7,210 nucleotides of DNA from positions 654 to 7,863 of the forward strand of contig DFBP01000014.1 in NCBI GenBank assembly GCA_002366685.1. Reading direction: 5' to 3'. The position numbers were made by a program, and so were the translations under genes. Below are positions 1-6,480 of the stretch, piece after piece. The notes below the pieces were generated by a model. That model did no database searches, had not been told where the DNA came from, and saw nothing but the letters and a program-made list of their open reading frames with translations. This DNA comes from Rhodobacterales bacterium UBA3077 (GTDB lineage: Bacteria > Pseudomonadota > Alphaproteobacteria > Rhodobacterales > Rhodobacteraceae). How positions within the stretch are numbered: position 1 is the stretch's first letter; each line of letters begins with the position of its first letter.

Positions 1-66
1 AAAGCAACGCCGGAAACCATCGAAGCCGACTTTGATAGCCACTACCCGCCGAAATCGGCCGAGTAA
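1..66 (+). CDS. petB: Cytochrome b of the bc1 complex, C-terminal end (partial)
   Basis: Frame 1 is open from the left edge and reads KATPETIEADFDSHYPPKSA then E and a TAA stop at 64-66. The wording 'TPETIEADF..HYP' resembles the cytoplasmic C-terminal tail of Rhodobacter-type cytochrome b, and petC follows 19 bases later, which is the usual petA-petB-petC (fbcFBC) order. Cytochrome b is the membrane subunit carrying hemes bL and bH and the two quinone sites; none of that is inside this window. Only about 21 residues are visible, so the call rests mainly on the position directly before petC. Confidence 0.8.
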   Translation, partial: KATPETIEADFDSHYPPKSAE

Positions 67-85
67 GATTGAAAGGACAATGAAA

Positions 86-865
86 ATGTTCAAGAAAACA
101 CTCCTTTCCGCGGTTATCGCATTAGGTCTTGGCGGCAATGCATTTGCCGCCGGGGACGCGGGCCATATCGAAGACGTAGCTTTCAGCTTCGAAGGTGTCT
201 TTGGCAAGTTTGACCAGCACCAGTTGCAACGCGGCTTGCAGATTTACACCGAGGTTTGCTCGGCATGCCACGGTCTGAACCTTGTCGCCTATCGCACCTT
301 GGGTGATGCAGGTGGCCCGGCCATGGAAGCGGATCAGGTTAAAGCCTATGCTGCGCAGCTGGAAGTTTATGATGCGGAACTGGATGACTATCGTGCAGCG
401 ATACCTTCGGATTATTTCGGAAGTAGTAACGATGAAAACGCACCTGATCTTTCGCTGATGGCTAAAGCACGGGCGGCATTCCACGGGCCATATGGCACCG
501 GAATTAACCAGCTCTTCCGCGGCATTGGTGGCCCCGAGTATATCGTGGCTATTCTCAATGGCTATACCGGCGAAGAAAAAGAGCAAGCTGGCAGCATCCT
601 ATATGAAAACACAGCCTTCCCGGGCGGCTGGATTGCGATGGCTCCGCCGTTGTTTGATGAATTGGTTGAGTTCGATCCAGCGCATGACAATGACCTGCAC
701 CATCTCTCTGAAGATGTAGCCGCATTTTTGATGTGGTCAGCCGAACCCAAGCTGATGCAACGCAAGAATGCCGGTCTGGTTGCGGTTATTTTCCTGACCT
801 TCCTCGCGGTTATGCTCTATCTAACCAACAAGAAGATCTGGGCAAAAGCCAAACGCAAAGATTAG
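86..865 (+). CDS. petC: Cytochrome c1, heme subunit of the cytochrome bc1 complex
   Basis: Passes electrons from the Rieske iron-sulfur protein to cytochrome c2/cy at the periplasmic face of complex III. Counting from ATG 86 (259 aa): signal peptide 1-21 ending N-A-F-A; heme c motif CSACH at 58-62; conserved PDLSLMAKAR (120-129) and NQLFRGIGGPEY (141-152); axial Met at 185 in W-I-A-M-A-P-P; EDVAAFLMWSAEPK (209-222); one C-terminal membrane anchor about 229-246, then the basic tail LTNKKIWAKAK. ATG 86 is preferred because AGGA at 74-77 lies 8 bases upstream; ATG 80 (two residues longer, MKM) is too close to it but cannot be excluded. The only cysteines are the two heme ones, so the extra disulfide loop of R. 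capsulatus/R. sphaeroides c1 is missing. The usual MPPPL reads MAPPL. Follows petB directly and ends before a strong terminator. Confidence 0.97.
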   Translation: MFKKTLLSAVIALGLGGNAFAAGDAGHIEDVAFSFEGVFGKFDQHQLQRGLQIYTEVCSACHGLNLVAYRTLGDAGGPAMEADQVKAYAAQLEVYDAELDDYRAAIPSDYFGSSNDENAPDLSLMAKARAAFHGPYGTGINQLFRGIGGPEYIVAILNGYTGEEKEQAGSILYENTAFPGGWIAMAPPLFDELVEFDPAHDNDLHHLSEDVAAFLMWSAEPKLMQRKNAGLVAVIFLTFLAVMLYLTNKKIWAKAKRKD

Positions 866-885
866 GTTTTTTAGCTAAAGAATTG

Positions 886-917
886 AAAAAGGGCGTTCTT
901 ACCGGAGCGCCCTTTTT
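886..917. terminator. Bidirectional intrinsic terminator between petC and thiQ
   Basis: Left arm AAAAAGGGCGTTCT (886-899), loop TACC (900-903), right arm GGAGCGCCCTTTTT (904-917). The arms pair over 14 positions, with two G-T wobbles in the upper stem. The left A-run and right T-run make it a rho-independent terminator in both directions: it lies 20 bases after the petC stop (+) and 9 bases after the thiQ stop (-). Its position between two convergent operons supports a shared role. Confidence 0.9.
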
Positions 918-926
918 GTTGCCGGA

Positions 927-1619
927 TTACGACCCGACGTAGCTCTCAAACTCTGGCGGAGGGTTGGTGAAGAAATCATCCGTCGCTACCGGTATGTTGG
1001 CCTTGTTTTGATCCACAAACACGCACTCGCTTGCGATGTGTTGCGCGTCTTCGGGGTTATGGGTAACCAACAGCAGCGTTGCTTGTTGTTCGGCGCGGAT
1101 TTCCTCAACAAGGTCGAGCATTTCACGGCGCAAAGCCGGGCCAAGCGCGGCGAACGGTTCGTCAAGCAGGAGCAGAGGTTTTCCCCGCAGCAAAGCGCGG
1201 GCTAGGGCAGCGCGCTGGCGCTGGCCACCAGAGAGTGTGCGCGGGAGGTCTTGCCCCCGATTTTCTAGTCCAACGCGCTTCAATGCGGTCTCCACCAGCG
1301 ACCTATCGGCTTTGGTTAGCTTCAGGTCTGGCCGAATGCCCAGTCCGACATTTTGAGAAATGGTCAGATGCGGGAACAGGTTGTTCTCTTGAAACAACAT
1401 CGAGATTGGCCGCTCAGACGGGGAAAGTGCCGAAATATCCTGACCTTGCCAGCGTATTTGGCCCGTATGGGAAATAAATCCGGCAAGGGCCAGCAGCAGC
1501 GTTGATTTACCTCCGCCGGAAGGGCCGAGGATGGCCACGCTCTGTTTAGGCGAAATTTTCAGGTCAGCGTTGAAGCGGAAATCACCCTGTTCGATAACCA
1601 CATTATCCAGCTCAAGCAT
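927..1619 (-). CDS. thiQ: Thiamine ABC transporter, ATP-binding protein ThiQ
   Basis: Cytoplasmic ATPase that powers thiamine/TPP import with ThiP and ThiB. From ATG 1619 it is 230 aa. Motifs: Walker A GPSGGGKST 32-40; Q-loop Gln77 in MLFQENNLFPHLT; signature LSGGQRQR 129-136; Walker B LLLLDEP 149-155; H-loop His187 in LLLVTHNPED. The short length (family about 230 aa, no regulatory C-terminal domain) and the wording QENNLFPHLT and DEPFAALGPALR match ThiQ better than other importers. The D-loop reads A-A-L-G-P where most ABC ATPases have S-A-L-D-P. The start was moved from an in-frame TTG at 1637 to ATG 1619 because AAAGGAGG lies 5 bases before it. The start overlaps the thiP stop by 8 bases (ATGCTTGA), so translation is probably coupled. 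Last gene of the operon, followed by the 886-917 terminator. Confidence 0.95.
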   Translation of the reverse strand: MLELDNVVIEQGDFRFNADLKISPKQSVAILGPSGGGKSTLLLALAGFISHTGQIRWQGQDISALSPSERPISMLFQENNLFPHLTISQNVGLGIRPDLKLTKADRSLVETALKRVGLENRGQDLPRTLSGGQRQRAALARALLRGKPLLLLDEPFAALGPALRREMLDLVEEIRAEQQATLLLVTHNPEDAQHIASECVFVDQNKANIPVATDDFFTNPPPEFESYVGS

Positions 1620-3147
1620 GTCGGCCTCCTTTGTCAAACAGGTAAAACAGCGCGAAGCTGCTTGCTACAAGTATTAAGGCCGAACCCGCCGCCGCATCCA
1701 TCTGATAGCTACCCATCTGGCGATACATCATGAGCGGGAGCGTTTGGATATCAGGCGGCGCAAACAGGGTGATAACCCCGAGGTCTCCCATCGAAAGCGC
1801 GGCGGCGAGGCCGGTTGCAAAACCAAGCTCCGGTTTGATTTGGGGCCATGTCAGCAGGCGAAAGCGCGACCAACCGCGCATACCAAGGCCTGATGCCAAG
1901 GACCCGTAATTGCGGTCAACGCGACCTAGAGCCGGTCGGATGATGCGCAGCATTAGCGGTAAACTCAGCGCTGCGTTAACGAGGGCAGTGATCGGGAGCG
2001 CCAGTTCAAACGGGCTGGCAAACGGGTTAATCAGAATGAACAAGCCGGTGCCAATAACAAAGGGCGAGGTCGCAAGGAGGAGCATCACAACCAGTTCGAT
2101 ACGCGTGCCACTAGAGGAGGCTTCAATCATGTGCGCCAGTGAGAGCGCCAAAGCAAGCGCCAAGGCAGCAGAGACCAGAGCGATGCCTACACTTATACTC
2201 CATGCGAGGCCAAGGCCGGCGGGAAAACCGGCCATCAGCCCCGTAACCCCGTTCAATAATATTGCGATGAGCGGCAGGCCGATAAAGAGCACCACCAGCA
2301 AGAGGATAGACGCATCCATCAAGCGCGGCCAGCGCCGCTTGTCCCAGTTCTGGTAAGGCTGTTCAAGGCTTCCCCCAAAAAGAGTGTCTGTTCCAAAACG
2401 AAAAGCCAGCGCTGCTGCCGCCAGCCCGATCACCAGCTGCACCGTGGCCAGCTGTGCGGCCCCGGCAAGATCAAATTCGAAGCGAAGGGCTTGATAGATC
2501 GCCAGCTCGATTGTGCTGGATTTTGGACCTCCCCCAAGAGCGAGCGCAACCGCAAAGCTCGACATGCACAACATGAAGATCACCAAAAGCGCTGACGGCA
2601 CCGCGCCGCGCAGAACCGGCATTTCCAAAAGCACAAACCTTGCGCGCGGCGCTAGGTCAAGCTGTGCAGCAAGGCGAAAGTGCTCGGAAGGGATCGCTTG
2701 CCAACCTTGCAACAGCATCCGCGTTGCCAATGGTAGGTTGAAAAACACATGCGCCAGCAGCACGCCCTCCAGCCCGTAAATATCCAGCGGGCCAAGCCCG
2801 AAATAAGCCAAACCATCACTGAAAATCCCACTGCGCCCCCAAATGGCCAACAAGCCAAGCACCGCGACAATCGAAGGCAGCAAAAAGGGTGCCCCCAGCA
2901 GAGAGACCATCACGCTCCGGCCCCAAAACCGCCGCCGCGCCAACGCTTTTGCCAGCGGAATCGCAAGCGTCACGCTAATGAGGGCTGACAGGGTCGCCTG
3001 CAACAGGGTAAACCGGATCGCGGGCCAGGTTGCGGCCGGAATATCTTCGACCCCGGTCCGTGTAAGCAGGGCCACAATCGGCGCAAATACCAGCAACACC
3101 ACGATCAGAATCGCGGTGATGCCAAAGGCTTTTACGGGTGCGCTCAC
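1612..3147 (-). CDS. thiP: Thiamine/TPP ABC transporter permease ThiP (fused double permease)
   Basis: Inner-membrane channel of the thiamine importer. 511 aa, close to the about 535 aa of E. coli ThiP, and almost entirely hydrophobic. It holds two permease halves in one chain: the first EAA-type cytoplasmic loop lies at about 155-178 (SEHFRLAAQLDLAP... to LLEMPVLRG) and the second at about 413-436 (NYGSLASGLGMRG... to LLTWPQIKP). Both fit the A-x-x-L-G-x-x-x-x-x-x-F-x-x-L-x-x-P type that docks on the ATPase. A basic linker (DKRRWPR, 269-275) separates the halves. Start is GTG 3147, one base after the thiB TGA; no strong ribosome site is visible, so translation may depend on reinitiation after thiB. 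First membrane segment starts near residue 8, in agreement with this start. Identity as ThiP rather than an iron-type double permease comes from thiB, thiQ and the TPP riboswitch next to it. Confidence 0.95.
   Translation of the reverse strand: MSAPVKAFGITAILIVVLLVFAPIVALLTRTGVEDIPAATWPAIRFTLLQATLSALISVTLAIPLAKALARRRFWGRSVMVSLLGAPFLLPSIVAVLGLLAIWGRSGIFSDGLAYFGLGPLDIYGLEGVLLAHVFFNLPLATRMLLQGWQAIPSEHFRLAAQLDLAPRARFVLLEMPVLRGAVPSALLVIFMLCMSSFAVALALGGGPKSSTIELAIYQALRFEFDLAGAAQLATVQLVIGLAAAALAFRFGTDTLFGGSLEQPYQNWDKRRWPRLMDASILLLVVLFIGLPLIAILLNGVTGLMAGFPAGLGLAWSISVGIALVSAALALALALSLAHMIEASSSGTRIELVVMLLLATSPFVIGTGLFILINPFASPFELALPITALVNAALSLPLMLRIIRPALGRVDRNYGSLASGLGMRGWSRFRLLTWPQIKPELGFATGLAAALSMGDLGVITLFAPPDIQTLPLMMYRQMGSYQMDAAAGSALILVASSFALFYLFDKGGRHA
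1625..1632 (-). promoter_or_regulatory. Ribosome binding site of thiQ
   Basis: The - strand reads AAAGGAGG, an almost full anti-16S match, then CCGAC and ATG at 1619. It lies inside the last codons of thiP and decides the ThiQ start against the upstream TTG at 1637, whose reading frame runs through this site. Confidence 0.8.
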
Positions 3148-3148
3148 C

Positions 3149-4132
3149 TCACCGGCTCAAAACGCGCACCCATTCCTCAACCGCCGCCTTGCGGTCAACG
3201 TCGGAAATGGTGAGCGGGCCGGATACCGGCATCGGGGTGATCATTTCGGAAAAACCTTCGGGTACGGCCACACCTGTGGCCGGATACATCCAGTTGGTTT
3301 CGGGAAGGACATTCTGAAAAGCGTCCGAGGTGATAAACGCCATGAAATCGTCAGCCAGTTCGGATTCATCTGAATTGGCCAGTTTGGCGGCGACTTCGAT
3401 CTGCATATAATGGCCCTCGTCAAATTGGGCAGCGGATTTGGTTGAGTCTTCTTCGGCGATTAGATGGTAAGCGGGCGACGTGGTGTAGGAGAGCACCAGA
3501 TCAGACTCTCCTTCAAGAAACATACCATAGGCTTCGGACCAGCCCTTGGTTACGGTCACAATATTGTCCGATAATTCTGCCCAGATGTCGGGTGCATTTT
3601 CGCCATAAGCTGCTTTAACCCAAAGCGCTAGGCCGAGACCTGGGGTCGAGGCACGCGGATCTTGGATAACGATGCTGAGATCGGAATTCGCAAGGGCCTC
3701 GAAATTTGCCGGAACGGTTTCAAGCTTGGTGTTGTCATACACAAAAGCCAGATACCCCCAATCATAGGGCAAAAACGTGTCATCCTCCCATGCCACCGGC
3801 AAAGCAAGACCAACCGGCGCGGTTGCGAGCGGCGCAAACAAGTCCAGATCGCGGGCCTGCTCCATAAGGGAATTGTCGAGCCCAAGAACGATATCGGCAT
3901 CAGAATGGCTGCCCTCAAGCCGGATTCTCGCCAATAGTGCAGCGCCATCGCCGGCACCAACAAGGGTGAGCGTGCAGTCGCATTCTGCTTCAAACGCGGC
4001 TTTGATTTGTGGGCCGGGGCCCCAGTCCGATACGAAGCTGTCGTATGTATATACGACCAGTTCGGGTTTTTCTTCGGCCATCAAGCTGCCAAAAGGCAAG
4101 CAGAGGGCCGCAGCGGTAAGGATATTTTTCAT
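3149..4132 (-). CDS. thiB: Thiamine/TPP-binding periplasmic protein ThiB
   Basis: Captures thiamine, thiamine phosphate or TPP in the periplasm and hands it to ThiPQ. 327 aa, the family's length. Signal peptide 1-19 (L-M-A|E-E cut). Characteristic stretches, much like E. coli ThiB as I recall it: VYTYDSFVSDWGPGP (27-41), ECDC (50-53), ADIVLGLDN (79-87), QDPRASTPGLGL (157-168), TKGWSEAYG (195-203), SYTTSPAYH (215-223), TNWMYP (279-284). Trp198, Tyr216 and Trp281 sit where the E. coli protein has the aromatic residues (Trp197, Tyr215, Trp280) that hold the ligand. Start ATG 4132 is backed by AGGAG at 4143-4139 with a 6-base gap. First gene of the operon, directly under the TPP riboswitch, which ties substrate, regulation and function together. 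Confidence 0.97.
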   Translation of the reverse strand: MKNILTAAALCLPFGSLMAEEKPELVVYTYDSFVSDWGPGPQIKAAFEAECDCTLTLVGAGDGAALLARIRLEGSHSDADIVLGLDNSLMEQARDLDLFAPLATAPVGLALPVAWEDDTFLPYDWGYLAFVYDNTKLETVPANFEALANSDLSIVIQDPRASTPGLGLALWVKAAYGENAPDIWAELSDNIVTVTKGWSEAYGMFLEGESDLVLSYTTSPAYHLIAEEDSTKSAAQFDEGHYMQIEVAAKLANSDESELADDFMAFITSDAFQNVLPETNWMYPATGVAVPEGFSEMITPMPVSGPLTISDVDRKAAVEEWVRVLSR

Positions 4133-4179
4133 GTGTCTCTCCTAAGGCTGCGACGCAAGTCAGATATGGGGAGACCCAA
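4133..4179 (-). promoter_or_regulatory. Probable riboswitch expression platform and thiB ribosome site
   Basis: Between aptamer and thiB start the - strand holds GGGTCTCCCC (about 4176-4167) and, later, TTAGGAGAGAC, which includes the thiB ribosome site AGGAG (4143-4139). TCTCC can pair with GGAGA, or GTCTC with GAGAC, in both cases covering or touching the ribosome site. This fits translational masking, common for alphaproteobacterial TPP switches. The helix is only 5 bp, so the exact fold is inference. Confidence 0.45.
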
Positions 4180-4258
4180 ACCTTCCCTACGCCGGCATGA
4201 TCCGGTTCAGGTTCTACGGGTCCGCGTTTTGCGTCTCAGCCCAAAGGCCCCCCGAGGT
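4180..4258 (-). ncRNA. TPP riboswitch (THI box) aptamer
   Basis: On the - strand the leader of thiB contains the conserved TPP-aptamer parts in order: GGGGGGCC, GGCTGAGA (CUGAGA core at 4239-4234), GACCCGTAGAACCTGAACCGG (split by the P3/P4 junction), then GGATCATGCCGGCGTAGGGAA ending in AAGGT. ACCT (4258-4255) can pair with AGGT (4183-4180) to close helix P1. The pyrophosphate-side and pyrimidine-side boxes are both intact and the P3 arm is very short (CGC-AAAAC-GCG). TPP binding is expected to lower thiBPQ expression. No U-tract terminator follows, so control is more likely at translation. Confidence 0.96.
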
Positions 4259-4264
4259 AGCGAT

Positions 4265-4293
4265 AGAATAGGGGTCAAAGTGGTGGAATGCAA
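4265..4293 (-). promoter_or_regulatory. Candidate promoter of thiBPQ
   Basis: On the - strand, TTGCAT (4293-4288) and TATTCT (4270-4265) are 17 bases apart. The -10 matches TATAAT at 4 of 6 positions, the -35 matches TTGACA at 3 of 6. A start about 6-8 bases later would put the transcript's 5' end right at helix P1 of the TPP aptamer, which is the main argument. A perfect TTGACA at 4314-4309 exists but has no good -10 at the right distance. Confidence 0.4.
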
Positions 4294-4318
4294 TAAGCCT
4301 ATTGCGCTTGTCAAAGTG
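4274..4318. repeat. Palindrome GCAATA-N4-TATTGC flanked by direct repeats GTCAAAGTG
   Basis: GTCAAAGTG occurs at 4274-4282 and again at 4310-4318 (same strand, 36 bases apart). Between them lies GCAATAAGCCTATTGC (4290-4305), a perfect 6-bp inverted repeat around a 4-base centre. The cluster covers the candidate -35 of thiB and lies upstream of the divergent transporter gene, a natural place for an operator. No regulator is recognised for it; chance is possible for arms this short. Confidence 0.4.
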
Positions 4319-4367
4319 TGTGATACCGTTAGCGAAAGGCCCCCAACAGTTTGAAAGAAGATTCAAG

Positions 4368-5306
4368 ATGGCTCTCTCAGCATCCACGCGCGCCTATGCG
4401 TTTTCGCTTTTGTCCTTTGGGTTTTTCTCCAGCCACGATGCGATCATCAAAGCGCTTGGAGTAGATTATTCTGTGTTCCAGATCATCTTTTTTTCCTCGC
4501 TGTTTGCCTTCATCCCGCTCACGGTGATGATGATGGCAGATAGGGACCTCGATAATTACCGCCCGCGGCATCCTTGGCTGATCGGAATGCGCACGGCGCT
4601 TTCACTGGTCGGGATGAGCTCGGCCTTTTATGCTTTTACGGTGTTGCCGCTTTCCGAGGTTTACGCGCTGCTCTTCATTACGCCACTACTGATTACCGCT
4701 TTTTCGGTGCCCCTGCTGGGCGAAGAGGTCGGGCTTCAACGCTGGCTCGCGGTGATTGTCGGGTTATGCGGTGTGCTGGTGGTATTGCGCCCAGGGATGC
4801 AAGCGCTGGAGGCAGGCCATTTTGCGGCGCTGGTGTCGGCGCTGACCAGTTCTCTGTCGGTTATTATTGTGCGTAAAATCGGCAATGAAGAGCGTAGCGC
4901 TGTGTTAATTCTGATCCCGATGATCTCGGGAATTTTGGTGATGGGGATGCTTTTACCGTCGGTGTATGTGCCGGTCGAACTCCCGGCACTCGGAGCGATG
5001 GCAGCCGTGGGACTGTTGGCAGTGGGGGCACAGATATCGGTGATAGCGGCTTATCGGGTGGCCCCTTCGGTGGCTTTGATTGCGCCGGTGCAATATACGC
5101 AAATTCTGTGGGCTACGGCATTTGGCATGTTGTTTTTTGACGAGTTCCCGGATGGCTGGGTGGCTGTGGGAGCCGCTATTATTATTGGTAGCGGGTTGTT
5201 TGTGGTCTGGCGCGAAAGCAAGCGTACAAAGCGGGGGCCGGTTCTGCGCATGGCCAACCCAAGGCCGGATTCGGGGCCATCTCCCAAGCCCAAAGGCGTG
5301 AAATAG
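4368..5306 (+). CDS. DMT-superfamily (EamA-type) membrane transporter, substrate unknown
   Basis: 312 aa polytopic inner-membrane protein with about ten hydrophobic segments in two similar halves (about 8-141 and 150-281), the layout of drug/metabolite transporters. Typical EamA wording: LPLSEVYALLFITPLLITAF (93-112) then PLLGEE..GLQRW (115-126) with a following glycine-rich segment, and in the second half AYRVAPSVALIAPVQY (228-243) and FFDEFPDGW (256-264). It ends in a hydrophilic, Lys/Pro-rich cytoplasmic tail (282-312). ATG 4368 was chosen because hydrophobic sequence starts soon after it and a weak purine run GAAAGAAG (4353-4360) precedes it; an in-frame TTG at 4302 would only add a polar extension. 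It is divergent from thiBPQ and does not share its riboswitch. Such proteins export or import amino acids, riboflavin, S-adenosylmethionine and others, so no symbol is given. Confidence 0.9.
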   Translation: MALSASTRAYAFSLLSFGFFSSHDAIIKALGVDYSVFQIIFFSSLFAFIPLTVMMMADRDLDNYRPRHPWLIGMRTALSLVGMSSAFYAFTVLPLSEVYALLFITPLLITAFSVPLLGEEVGLQRWLAVIVGLCGVLVVLRPGMQALEAGHFAALVSALTSSLSVIIVRKIGNEERSAVLILIPMISGILVMGMLLPSVYVPVELPALGAMAAVGLLAVGAQISVIAAYRVAPSVALIAPVQYTQILWATAFGMLFFDEFPDGWVAVGAAIIIGSGLFVVWRESKRTKRGPVLRMANPRPDSGPSPKPKGVK

Positions 5307-5311
5307 GGGTT

Positions 5312-5338
5312 TTGTGCGGGCGGGGCTTGGGCTAGAAC
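5312..5338 (+). promoter_or_regulatory. Weak candidate promoter of aroC
   Basis: TTGTGC (5312-5317) and TAGAAC (5333-5338), 15 bases apart, lie in the 52-base gap before aroC. The -10 looks acceptable, but the spacing is short and the -35 partial. It would give a leader of about 14 bases. aroC could instead be read from the transporter gene upstream, since no terminator is visible between them. Confidence 0.25.
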
Positions 5339-5358
5339 AAGGCAAAGGGAGTTTTGCT

Positions 5359-6462
5359 ATGTCAATGAACAGCTTTGGCCACTTGTTTCGGGTCACCACG
5401 TGGGGCGAGAGCCACGGGCCAGCGCTGGGCGCAACGGTTGACGGCTGCCCGCCCAATGTGCCGGTCGATGAAGCTATGCTCCAGCAGTGGCTGGACAAGC
5501 GTAAGCCGGGGCAAAATAAATTTACCACCCAGCGGCAAGAGCCGGATGCGGTCGAGATCCTGTCCGGTGTTTTCGAGGGTAAAACTACCGGCACACCTGT
5601 GCAGCTGATGATCCGCAACACGGACCAGCGCTCGAAAGACTATGGCGAGATTTCCCAGAGCTTTCGGCCCGGACATGCGGATTACACCTATTTCACCAAA
5701 TACGGCAACCGCGATTACCGTGGCGGCGGGCGGTCAAGCGCGCGCGAAACGGCAGCGCGTGTGGCGGCGGGCGGGCTGGCGCGCGCCGCCATCGCCGAGC
5801 TTGTGGCTGGTGTGGAAATCAAGGGCTATATGGTGCAGATGGGAGATCGTAAGATCAACCGGGAAGCCATGGATATGGCCGAGATTGAGCGCAACCCGTT
5901 TTGGGTGCCGGATGCGGCTGCCGCAGAGGCGTGGGCGGCGTACCTCGACGGTTTACGCAAGTCGCATAACTCGGTTGGGGCGATCATTGAGGTGGTCGCG
6001 AAGGGCGTGCCAGCAGGGCTCGGTGCGCCTGTCTATGCCAAACTGGATACCGATATCGCCGCCGCGATGATGTCGATCAATGCCGTGAAAGCGGTGGAAA
6101 TTGGTGCGGGAATGAGTGCGGCTATGCTCACCGGAGTTGAAAACGCAGACGAAATGCGGATGGGCGAAAACGGGGTCGAGTTTGGTTCAAACCACGCCGG
6201 AGGGATTTTGGGCGGGATCAGCACGGGGCAGGAGATTGTCTGCCGGTTTGCCGTAAAACCGACTTCATCAATTTTGACGCCCCGAAAGACAGTCACAAAA
6301 GATGGCCAAGAGATCGAGCTGATCACCAAAGGGCGGCACGACCCTTGTGTCGGCATTCGTGCGGTACCGGTGGGTGAGGCGATGATGGCCTGTGTGATAT
6401 TGGACCACTTGCTTTTACAACGTGGACAAGTTGGCGAAAATCAGGGCAAAATAGGCAGGTAA
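5359..6462 (+). CDS. aroC: Chorismate synthase
   Basis: Cytoplasmic enzyme, last step of the shikimate pathway: converts 5-enolpyruvylshikimate 3-phosphate to chorismate, using reduced FMN as a catalyst, supplying aromatic amino acids, folate and quinones. 367 aa, normal for the short bacterial form. Family signatures: GESHGPALGATVDGCPP (16-32); GHAD with His106; GNRDYRGGGRSSARET (116-131); FGSNHAGGILGGISTGQ in the C-terminal third; RHDPCVGIRAVPVGEAMMA (from 326). His19 and His106 correspond to the two conserved active-site histidines. ATG 5359 is preferred because AAAGGGAG (5344-5351) lies 7 bases upstream; ATG 5365 and a GTG at 5314 are alternatives, the latter adding residues unlike the family. 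An mscS-like gene follows 0-18 bases later, so the two are probably co-transcribed. Confidence 0.98.
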   Translation: MSMNSFGHLFRVTTWGESHGPALGATVDGCPPNVPVDEAMLQQWLDKRKPGQNKFTTQRQEPDAVEILSGVFEGKTTGTPVQLMIRNTDQRSKDYGEISQSFRPGHADYTYFTKYGNRDYRGGGRSSARETAARVAAGGLARAAIAELVAGVEIKGYMVQMGDRKINREAMDMAEIERNPFWVPDAAAAEAWAAYLDGLRKSHNSVGAIIEVVAKGVPAGLGAPVYAKLDTDIAAAMMSINAVKAVEIGAGMSAAMLTGVENADEMRMGENGVEFGSNHAGGILGGISTGQEIVCRFAVKPTSSILTPRKTVTKDGQEIELITKGRHDPCVGIRAVPVGEAMMACVILDHLLLQRGQVGENQGKIGR

Positions 6463-6480
6463 ATGTTAGGGATTGAAGAT

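Noticed and set aside
122..586. 154-codon open frame on the - strand inside petC
   Set aside because: Fully antisense to a clear cytochrome c1 gene, with composition that follows petC codon pattern and no recognisable domain.
1620..1637. N-terminal extension of ThiQ (MTKEAD) from TTG 1637
   Set aside because: These codons contain the ribosome binding site AAAGGAGG for ATG 1619, and ThiQ proteins normally start with M-L-x-L.
2843..3373. 176-codon + strand open frame across the thiP/thiB junction
   Set aside because: Antisense to ThiP and ThiB, Arg/Ala/Asn-rich translation with no motif. GC-rich codon bias on the - strand explains it.
4151..4164. Small inverted repeat TGCGTCGCA as a terminator in the thiB leader
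   Set aside because: Only a 3-bp stem is sterically possible and no T-run follows on either strand.
4309..4314. Perfect TTGACA on the - strand as the thiB -35 box
   Set aside because: No acceptable -10 lies 16-18 bases downstream, and a start from it would not match the aptamer edge as well as the lower-scoring pair at 4293/4270.
4302..4367. N-terminal extension of the DMT transporter from a TTG at 4302
   Set aside because: The added residues are polar and unlike the family's N-terminus, and the stretch overlaps the divergent regulatory region.
4953..5621. 222-codon - strand open frame across the end of the DMT gene and the start of aroC
   Set aside because: It mirrors two genes with firm family motifs on the other strand; its translation is rich in Ser/Arg/Pro/His, as expected of a shadow frame, and has no domain.
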